A DNA stretch of 39,132 nucleotides from Erysipelotrichaceae bacterium. Lineage in GTDB: Bacteria > Bacillota_I > Bacilli_A > Erysipelotrichales > Coprobacillaceae. Shown here one piece after another: positions 33,500 through 39,132 of this stretch; position 1 is the stretch's first letter; the number at the start of each line of letters is the position of its first letter. The stretch covers positions 1 to 39,132 of the forward strand of contig JAJQFG010000132.1 of assembly GCA_021201315.1 (NCBI GenBank). The letters are read 5' to 3'. Below the pieces are notes generated by a model. The model was not told the DNA's origin and made no database searches. It was given only the letters and a program-made list of their open reading frames with translations. Both the position numbers and the translations under genes were made by a program.

Positions 33500-34153
33500 A
33501 TGATTAAAGGCTGTATTTTTGATTTAGATGGTACTTTAGCTAATACATTAATAGATTTAGCAAATACAACTAATTTAGTTTTAAAATCGCATCATTTACC
33601 CATACATGATGTGTCACAATATAATTTTTTTGTAGGAAATGGTGTTAAAAAATTAATGATGAGAGCACTTGGGGAAAATCATGTTGATCTATTAGATGAA
33701 TGTTTAGATGAATTTTATCAATTATATGATCAACATTTATTGGATAATACAAAAGCTTATCCTGGTATTGATGATCTTATTAATAAATTATATGATGATG
33801 GTATTTTATTATCAGTAGTTACTAACAAACCTCATCACAATGCAGTTGCATTAACTGAATACTTGTTTCCTGGAAAATTTGTTTCTATATATGGCAATCA
33901 AGATTTATATCCTGTTAAACCATCACCACAATCACTTGAACTTGCTTTAAAAGATATGCATTTAAAAAATGAGGAATGTATATTTATTGGTGATAGTAAT
34001 GTAGATGTAAACACTGCTAAAAATGGACATATGCCTTGTATTGGTGTGGCATGGGGATCTAGAGGAAGAAAGGAGTTAGAAGCAGCAGGGGCTGATTATG
34101 TTGTTGATGAGGCCAATGAAATTGCTTTGATTATTAATGAATATAGGCATTAG
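33500..34153 (+). CDS. HAD hydrolase, phosphoglycolate phosphatase-like
   Basis: 217 aa from the ATG at 33500, chosen for the AAGGAG at 33487-33492; the frame runs back to 33461 but that part overlaps the promoter. HAD motif I FDLDGTLANT (Asp8, Asp10), helical cap, motif II VVTNKP, motif III Lys in YPVKPSPQSLEL, motif IV IGDSNVDVNTAKN. It is most like Gph, which removes phosphate from 2-phosphoglycolate; HAD specificity is hard to read from sequence. Confidence 0.88.
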   Translation: MIKGCIFDLDGTLANTLIDLANTTNLVLKSHHLPIHDVSQYNFFVGNGVKKLMMRALGENHVDLLDECLDEFYQLYDQHLLDNTKAYPGIDDLINKLYDDGILLSVVTNKPHHNAVALTEYLFPGKFVSIYGNQDLYPVKPSPQSLELALKDMHLKNEECIFIGDSNVDVNTAKNGHMPCIGVAWGSRGRKELEAAGADYVVDEANEIALIINEYRH

Positions 34154-34595
34154 TGCATGTTTGTTAGGAGAATGTTGTACATATAAAGGTGATAATCATT
34201 TAATAAGTGAATTATTAGTTATGGATGATTTTCATTTCATTAGTGTTTGTCCAGAAGTTATGGGAGGTTTAACAATTCCTCGTGATCCTTGTGAAATCAT
34301 ATCTTATAATCCTTTAAAAATTATATCAATAAAAGGTGAAGATAAAACAAAAGCTTATCTACAAGGCTCATACAAAGCATTAGAATTATTTAAAGAAAAT
34401 CATGTAGAAATAGCACTTCTAAAATATAAAAGTCCAAGTTGTAGTTGTGATAAAATATATGATGGTACCTTTACTGGTAAATTAGTAGATGGTCAAGGAA
34501 TTTTTGCAGCTATTTGTCAAAAAAATCAAATCACGGTTTTTCATGAAAAACAATTAGATGAATTTATAGCTTATATAAAAAAGAGACGTTATTGA
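34137..34595 (+). CDS. DUF523 protein, TudS-like
   Basis: 152 aa. Conserved cysteines in ISACLLGECCTYKG (Cys8, Cys13, Cys14), VCPEVMGGL (Cys38) and KSPSCSC (Cys102, Cys104), plus PRDPCEI, define DUF523. A characterised member, TudS, is an iron-sulfur thiouracil desulfidase, so sulfur removal from a thiolated base is a reasonable inference. The gene overlaps the HAD gene by 17 bases and has no clear ribosome site, suggesting coupling. Confidence 0.87.
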   Translation: MNIGISACLLGECCTYKGDNHLISELLVMDDFHFISVCPEVMGGLTIPRDPCEIISYNPLKIISIKGEDKTKAYLQGSYKALELFKENHVEIALLKYKSPSCSCDKIYDGTFTGKLVDGQGIFAAICQKNQITVFHEKQLDEFIAYIKKRRY

Positions 34596-34608
34596 CGTTT
34601 CTTTTGTT
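34579..34608 (+). terminator. Terminator after the DUF523 gene
   Basis: AAAAGAGACGT (34579-34589), loop TATTG, ACGTTTCTTTT (34595-34605) with one G-T pair. Overlaps the end of the gene. Confidence 0.75.
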
Positions 34609-34632
34609 CATTTATCGTTCATATCTAATATC

Positions 34633-34638
34633 TATAAT
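34633..34638 (+). promoter_or_regulatory. Probable -10 element for the DUF5685/J/Hsp70 operon
   Basis: TATAAT at 34633-34638, 23 bases before the first gene. No convincing -35 and no CIRCE-type inverted repeat is visible, so heat-shock control by HrcA is not supported. Confidence 0.4.
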
Positions 34639-34661
34639 GGTGAAGACAAAGGGATGATAAT

Positions 34662-35495
34662 ATGTTTGGATATGTCGTAATAAATAAACAAGAATTAAAA
34701 TTTAAAGAATATGATATCTATCAATCATACTACTGTGGACTTTGTCAGACGCTTAAGGAGCATTATGGTATCAGTGGTCAAATATCACTTAATTTTGATA
34801 TGACTTTTCTATCATTATTGCTTTCTTCTTTATATGAGCCTGATAGTCGAATAGTTAATGATCGCTGTTTTTTACATCCTATTAAAAAACGTCAAAAATG
34901 TTTTAATGAATATATCGATTATGCTGCCATGATGACTATATTATTGAGTTATTATAAATGTGATGATGATTGGCGAGATGATAAGGCTATTAATAAATTA
35001 GCATATGCAAAATTATTAAATAAGGGTTTTAACAAAATCAAAAACCAATATCCTAATAAAGTTGAAATTATGGAAAAGGAACTTAATCAAATTCATATTT
35101 ATGAAAATAATGGAGAAGCAAGTATTGATGAATTAGCAGGTTGTTTTGGAAGAATATTTGGAAATATATTTGCGATGAAAGATGATATATGGCATGATGA
35201 TCTTTATGAAATAGGATTTTATTTAGGTAAATATATCTATATAATGGATGCTTATGATGACATAGAAAGAGATATAAAAAAACATACATTTAATCCCTTG
35301 ATTAAAAATATGAATGATAATGATTTTGAAGATAAATCATATATATTATTAGAAATGATGATTTCTAAGGCAACAAATGCATTTGAATGTTTGCCAATTA
35401 TTGAAAATATAGAAATATTAAGAAATATTTTATATAGTGGAATATGGAGTCGTTATAATTTGAGGAGAAATAAAAGAATGGAGGCCGAAGATTAA
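34662..35495 (+). CDS. DUF5685 family protein
   Basis: 277 aa, mostly helical, no signal peptide. It begins with MFGYV, followed by YCGLC (Cys25, Cys28), and has further cysteines at 69, 80 and 100. Acidic patches [11 protein letters not shown] (about 98-108) and [10 protein letters not shown] (195-204) resemble metal-binding Asp clusters of helical prenyltransferase-type proteins, though that is only a pattern. Ends with HTFNPL-x-K and basic NLRRNKRM. I recognise it as DUF5685, a family of unknown function often found next to J-domain and Hsp70 genes in Clostridia-type genomes. Its stop overlaps the J-protein start by one base. Confidence 0.85.
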   Translation: MFGYVVINKQELKFKEYDIYQSYYCGLCQTLKEHYGISGQISLNFDMTFLSLLLSSLYEPDSRIVNDRCFLHPIKKRQKCFNEYIDYAAMMTILLSYYKCDDDWRDDKAINKLAYAKLLNKGFNKIKNQYPNKVEIMEKELNQIHIYENNGEASIDELAGCFGRIFGNIFAMKDDIWHDDLYEIGFYLGKYIYIMDAYDDIERDIKKHTFNPLIKNMNDNDFEDKSYILLEMMISKATNAFECLPIIENIEILRNILYSGIWSRYNLRRNKRMEAED

Positions 35496-36100
35496 TGGAT
35501 CCTTATCAAGTTTTGGGGGTTTCACCTAATGCATCTGATGATGAAGTGAAACAAGCTTATCGAAAATTAAGTAAAAAATATCATCCTGACGCTAATATTA
35601 ATAGTGAACATCAGGAAGAATATACAGAAAAATTCAAACAAGTACAGAATGCTTATAAGACAATTATGGATAATCGTAAAAATGGTTTTACTAATCAAAA
35701 TTATTCAAATCAACAATCTTATCAGCAATCTCAATATCAATATAACGGCAACGATCAAAGTACATTTAATGATGTAGCTGCTTTTATCAATGCTAGACGT
35801 TATCAAGATGCGATGAATGTTTTAGATCAAATTCGAAATCGTAATGGTATGTGGTTTTATTATGCTGCGATGGCACAAAACGGAATGGGCAATAATGCAA
35901 CAGCTGTTGAATATGCACAAACGGCTGTGCAAATGGAACCGAATAATTTTCAATATATAATGTTACTACAACAATTACAGCAGGGTTCTCAGCAATATCG
36001 TCAAACCCAAAGGACATATTCTTCACCTTATGGAAATATGATGAACTGTTGTTATACTTATTTATTAATGCAACTTTTTTGCGGTTGCTGTTGTCGTTAA
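35495..36100 (+). CDS. Short J-domain protein with TPR-like helices and Cys-rich tail
   Basis: 201 aa. J domain at 1-63 ([23 protein letters not shown] at 30-32). A Gln/Asn/Tyr-rich linker (about 68-85) is followed by helices of TPR type ([30 protein letters not shown]). The last 19 residues are hydrophobic with six cysteines (185, 186, 196, 198, 199, 200). It lacks the G/F and zinc domains of DnaJ, so it is a class III co-chaperone, presumably of the Hsp70 encoded next. The tail could bind metal or associate with membrane; this is inference. Confidence 0.93.
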   Translation: MDPYQVLGVSPNASDDEVKQAYRKLSKKYHPDANINSEHQEEYTEKFKQVQNAYKTIMDNRKNGFTNQNYSNQQSYQQSQYQYNGNDQSTFNDVAAFINARRYQDAMNVLDQIRNRNGMWFYYAAMAQNGMGNNATAVEYAQTAVQMEPNNFQYIMLLQQLQQGSQQYRQTQRTYSSPYGNMMNCCYTYLLMQLFCGCCCR

Positions 36101-36118
36101 TGAAAGGAGATTTAATTT

Positions 36119-37885
36119 ATGAGTAAAATAATTGGTATTGATTTAGGAACAACAAATAGCTGTATGGCTTTTATAGAAAATGGCAAAACAACTATTATAC
36201 CAAATAGCGAAGGTATGAAAACGACACCTAGTGTTGTTGCTTTTACAAAAGATGGTCATAGACTTGTAGGTGAAGCAGCTAAAAGACAAGCTGTCACAAA
36301 TCCTAACGGAACGATTAGTTCAATTAAACGTGAAATGGGAACAAATCATACGAAACGTATTAATAATAAAAATTATACACCTCAAGAAATATCAGCAATG
36401 ATTTTACAAAAATTAAAAATTGATGCCGAGTCTTATTTAGGTGAATCAGTAAATCAAGCTGTTATAACTGTTCCTGCATATTTTAATGATGCACAAAGAC
36501 AAGCTACAAAAGACGCTGGAAAAATAGCTGGATTAGAGGTTTTACGTATTATTAATGAACCTACTGCAGCGGCATTAGCTTATGGTCTAGAAAATAGTAC
36601 TGGTCAAAAAGTAATGGTTTTTGATTTAGGTGGTGGTACATTTGATGTTTCTGTTATTGAAATCGGTAATGGTGTAATTGAAGTTCTTTCTACCTCTGGT
36701 GATAATCATCTAGGTGGTGATGATTTTAATGAAATTATTGCTCAATATATTCTATCAGAATTTAAAAAATCAACAGGTATCAATCTATCTAAAGATATGA
36801 TGGCTGTACAAAGAATCAATGAAGCAGCTGAAAAAGCTAAAATTGAATTATCAACCACGACATCAACCGTTATTTCATTACCATTTATTACAACGACCTC
36901 TAAAGGACCACAAAATCTTGAAATGACACTTACTAGAGATGTTTTTAATCGTCTTACTAAACCATTAGTAGAAAGAACCGTATTACCAATGCAAAATGCA
37001 TTAAACGATGCCAGACTATTACCTGCACAATTAAATAAAATCATTTTAGTAGGTGGTTCTTCACGTATTCCCGCTGTTCAAGATAAAATCAAAGAAATTA
37101 CTGGTATTACACCTAGTAAATCATTGAATCCTGATGAATGTGTTGCGATGGGTGCTGGTATTCAAGGTGGAAAACTATCTGGTGATTTAAAAGCAATGGG
37201 AAATTATGATGTACTTTTATTAGATGTAACACCTCTTACATTATCAATTGAAACTTTAGGTGGTGTTGCAACACCATTAATAGATAGAAATACACCGATA
37301 CCTACAAGTCATAGTCAAGTATTTACAACAAGTGCTAATTTTCAGACACAAGTAGAAATTAATGTATTACAAGGGGAAAGACCACTTGCAAAAGATAATA
37401 AAAGTTTAGGAAAATTTAAACTAAAGAAAATTAAACGTGCTATGCGTGGCGTACCACAAATTGAAGTTACTTTTGATATTGATGTTAATGGTATTGTTAG
37501 TGTTTCAGCCAAAGATTTAGCTAGTGGTAATATGCAAAGTATTACCATTGAAAATGGTTCACATATGGCTGATGCAGATATAGAAAGAGCTATTCATGAA
37601 GCAGAGCAATTTGCTAGAGATGATGCCATTTTAAAAGAAAGATTAGTAGCTAAAAACGAAATAGAAGTACTTATTAACTCTGTCGATTATGCTTTATCTA
37701 AAAATGGAAAAGTATTAGATAAAACTGTTAAATCACAAATCAAAAATGATTTATCATCATTAAAGAAATTAACCAAAAAAGTCAATTATGAAACATGTAA
37801 TGAAAATGAATTTAATCAAATCCTTGCAGCTAAACAAACTTTAGAAAATTCATCTGCTTACTTATTATCTATAACCAATGAATAA
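36119..37885 (+). CDS. Accessory Hsp70 (DnaK-like) chaperone
   Basis: 588 aa. ATPase domain signatures [31 protein letters not shown] and [13 protein letters not shown]; interdomain linker [10 protein letters not shown]; substrate-binding domain with [12 protein letters not shown] and [19 protein letters not shown]. The substrate domain carries [11 protein letters not shown] where DnaK usually has an IPPAPRG-like turn, and the helical lid is short, with no EEVD-like or Gly-rich tail. No grpE, hrcA or dnaJ is nearby, so I judge this a paralog and not the housekeeping dnaK. It should work with the J protein upstream. Shine-Dalgarno AAAGGAG. Confidence 0.93.
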   Translation: MSKIIGIDLGTTNSCMAFIENGKTTIIPNSEGMKTTPSVVAFTKDGHRLVGEAAKRQAVTNPNGTISSIKREMGTNHTKRINNKNYTPQEISAMILQKLKIDAESYLGESVNQAVITVPAYFNDAQRQATKDAGKIAGLEVLRIINEPTAAALAYGLENSTGQKVMVFDLGGGTFDVSVIEIGNGVIEVLSTSGDNHLGGDDFNEIIAQYILSEFKKSTGINLSKDMMAVQRINEAAEKAKIELSTTTSTVISLPFITTTSKGPQNLEMTLTRDVFNRLTKPLVERTVLPMQNALNDARLLPAQLNKIILVGGSSRIPAVQDKIKEITGITPSKSLNPDECVAMGAGIQGGKLSGDLKAMGNYDVLLLDVTPLTLSIETLGGVATPLIDRNTPIPTSHSQVFTTSANFQTQVEINVLQGERPLAKDNKSLGKFKLKKIKRAMRGVPQIEVTFDIDVNGIVSVSAKDLASGNMQSITIENGSHMADADIERAIHEAEQFARDDAILKERLVAKNEIEVLINSVDYALSKNGKVLDKTVKSQIKNDLSSLKKLTKKVNYETCNENEFNQILAAKQTLENSSAYLLSITNE

Positions 37886-38372
37886 TATCATCATTCGTCA
37901 AGCTACATATGAAGATATTTTAACTATATCTAAAATTGAAAATATCTGTTTTAATGAACTAGAAGCTGCAACTTATCAAGAATTTGAAGAGCGATTTAAG
38001 ACATTTAGTGAATGGTTTTTAGTAGCTGAATATCAACATCAAGTTATTGGATTTATCAATGGTGGTTCTACTAATGATGATATTTTGAAGGATGAATTAT
38101 ATCATGATACTTCGTTACATATTAAAAATGGTATTCATCAATGTGTTTTTGGTTTAGATGTTTTGCCACAATATCGTCATAATGGTGTTGGTGGATTACT
38201 TTTAAACGAATATATTAATCTAGCAAAGAAACATCAAAAACAAGCAGTTATATTAACCTGTAAAGATCATTTGATTCATTATTATCAATCATTTGGTTTT
38301 AAACATCTAGGTCCTTCATTATCGACTCATGGCAATGCATCATGGAATGATATGATATTATATTTTAGATGA
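37878..38372 (+). CDS. GNAT family N-acetyltransferase
   Basis: 164 aa. GNAT fold: [18 protein letters not shown], a central strand [15 protein letters not shown], and the acetyl-CoA loop [16 protein letters not shown] (R/Q-x-x-G-x-G type), ending [11 protein letters not shown]. Overlaps the Hsp70 gene by 8 bases, so it is in the same transcript. The substrate is unknown; nothing shows that it acts on the chaperones. Confidence 0.9.
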   Translation: MNNIIIRQATYEDILTISKIENICFNELEAATYQEFEERFKTFSEWFLVAEYQHQVIGFINGGSTNDDILKDELYHDTSLHIKNGIHQCVFGLDVLPQYRHNGVGGLLLNEYINLAKKHQKQAVILTCKDHLIHYYQSFGFKHLGPSLSTHGNASWNDMILYFR

Positions 38373-38379
38373 ATATAAT

Positions 38380-38408
38380 TTGATAAATATTAAAAAATAT
38401 TATATAAT
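38380..38408 (+). promoter_or_regulatory. Sigma-A promoter for the 88-aa protein gene
   Basis: TTGATA (38380-38385), 17-base spacer, TATAAT (38403-38408), leaving a leader of about 50 bases. Confidence 0.75.
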
Positions 38409-38463
38409 AATTTTGAAAGAGAAAAGGTAATATTGTATCCTCAAAAAAAATGGAGGATTAAAT

Positions 38464-38730
38464 ATGCAGAAAAAAGAAACTATTATTCGTCAAATTTATG
38501 ATTCAGATGTTATTTTACCAGACGGTGAAAATGCACTATTAGAAATTATTAATGATGGTATTTTTGATTTATTAGAAGATTATTTTAATCGTATACAATC
38601 AGGAAAACTTACCATCACTGAAGAAGAATTCCATGAACTGGAAAAAAGATTTAATACTTTTTACTATGAATATGCTTATTTTCAATTCAAAAGAGGGCTT
38701 GAATTAGGATTAAGCATGATTAATCTATGA
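38464..38730 (+). CDS. Small helical protein, unknown (possibly DUF6809-like)
   Basis: 88 aa, mostly helical and acidic in the middle (ITEEEFHELEKRF), ending FKRGLELGLSMINL. The general layout (IYDSDVILP start, helix pair, F-x-x-G-x-x-LG end) recalls DUF6809-type small proteins, but I am not certain. It has its own promoter and terminator, so it is a monocistronic gene. Shine-Dalgarno TGGAGG. Confidence 0.8.
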   Translation: MQKKETIIRQIYDSDVILPDGENALLEIINDGIFDLLEDYFNRIQSGKLTITEEEFHELEKRFNTFYYEYAYFQFKRGLELGLSMINL

Positions 38731-38737
38731 TGGAATT

Positions 38738-38768
38738 AAAGAGAATGTTAACATTCTCTTTTCTTTAC
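38738..38768 (+). terminator. Terminator after the 88-aa gene
   Basis: AAAGAGAATGTTAACATTCTCTTT (38738-38761) is a perfect palindrome followed by a T-rich tail. Confidence 0.85.
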
Positions 38769-38817
38769 AAAATTATTTTTCATGGATGGGTGAAACATAT
38801 ATTAGAAAGGAATAAAT

Positions 38818-39132
38818 ATGTTTTACTTAGTAATTATAGTTATTGGCATGTGTTTTGCTAGTTTTGCGAATGTTGTTGTTTATCGTTTACCTAAAAATGA
38901 AGATTTTATATTCGGACGTAGCTATTGTCCAAACTGCCATCATGAATTATGTTTTTTAGACATGATTCCTGTTGTTAGTTATGTTTTATTAAGAGGAAAA
39001 TGTCGTTATTGTAAAACAAATATATCCATTAGAGACACTTTAATAGAAATATTTGGTGGAATTGTTACATTAATATGTTATATGCTAGACCATCTGATTC
39101 ACTTGACGCATAATGATCATATTTATATTTCA
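38818..39132 (+). CDS. Prepilin peptidase (A24A), N-terminal part, cut by window end
   Basis: The reading frame is open from the ATG at 38818 to the window edge (105 codons), with AGAAAGGA upstream. It begins MFYLVIIVIGMCFASFANVV and continues with VYRLP, then two CxxC zinc motifs, CPNC and CRYC, separated by the IPVVSYVLLRGK segment. This is the N-terminal methyltransferase-like domain of type IV prepilin peptidases (PilD/ComC). It would process pilins or ComG pseudopilins. The aspartyl protease domain lies beyond the window. Confidence 0.92.
   Translation, partial: MFYLVIIVIGMCFASFANVVVYRLPKNEDFIFGRSYCPNCHHELCFLDMIPVVSYVLLRGKCRYCKTNISIRDTLIEIFGGIVTLICYMLDHLIHLTHNDHIYIS

Noticed and set aside
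36119-37885. Housekeeping dnaK
   Set aside because: No hrcA, grpE or full dnaJ beside it, altered substrate-domain segment and short lid; treated as an accessory Hsp70.

Overview
This window is about 39 kb of AT-rich, gene-dense chromosome from a low-GC Gram-positive bacterium. Almost every gene lies on the + strand and most are packed into operons with ATGA-type overlaps. The gene order, composition and the mix of Bacillus-like sporulation genes with strongly diverged sequences suggest a spore-forming, gut-type member of the Erysipelotrichia (Coprobacillus/Thomasclavelia-like). That placement is an inference from gene content, not from a database search. I see no rRNA, tRNA, insertion sequence, prophage or CRISPR array.

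Layout. (1) 109-5263: a SpoVID-like LysM protein and a YsxE/CotS-like degenerate kinase, then a T-box riboswitch that governs a membrane-anchored DUF4375-like protein and valS; spoVID-ysxE-valS is the Bacillus order. (2) 5508-6067: three tandem small genes, two of them easily missed, encoding paralogous double-glycine-leader peptides of 53-55 aa, with no transporter nearby. (3) 6135-11258: spoIIB-like SPOR protein, radC, mreC, mreD, minC, minD, spoIVFA and spoIVFB, which is the Bacillus maf/radC/mre/min/spoIVF region without maf and mreB. (4) 11411-18406: rpsB, tsf, pyrH and frr (translation and UMP kinase), then uppS, cdsA, dxr and rseP (envelope lipid precursors and intramembrane protease). 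(5) 18410-27450: polC, then rimP, nusA, ylxR (rnpM), ylxQ, infB and rbfA. proS, ylxP and truB/ribF, usual neighbours in Bacillus, are absent. (6) 27534-29951: nagA, a LacX-like aldose epimerase, a Cse60-like protein and a DUF1540 cysteine-rich protein. (7) 30016-33198: a small lipoprotein, RsuA-family pseudouridine synthase, trmB, a thioredoxin-like protein, a disordered charged protein with twin ISP-x-x-GI motifs, and acpS. (8) 33216-34595: the only convincing minus-strand gene, a small membrane protein, divergent from a phosphoglycolate-phosphatase-like HAD enzyme and a DUF523/TudS-like protein. (9) 34662-38372: a four-gene cluster of DUF5685 protein, short J-domain protein with a Cys-rich tail, accessory Hsp70 and GNAT acetyltransferase. 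(10) 38464 to the end: a small helical protein and the start of a prepilin peptidase cut by the window edge.

Most of the window is housekeeping. The parts most worth attention are the tandem GG-leader peptide cluster (5508-6067) with a repeated upstream element, the DUF5685/J/Hsp70 module (34662-37885), the T-box-controlled DUF4375-like membrane protein, and the disordered protein with the duplicated ISP-x-x-GI motif. Sporulation genes appear at six places (SpoVID-like, YsxE-like, SpoIIB-like, SpoIVFA, SpoIVFB, Cse60-like), which makes spore formation likely even though several are very diverged.
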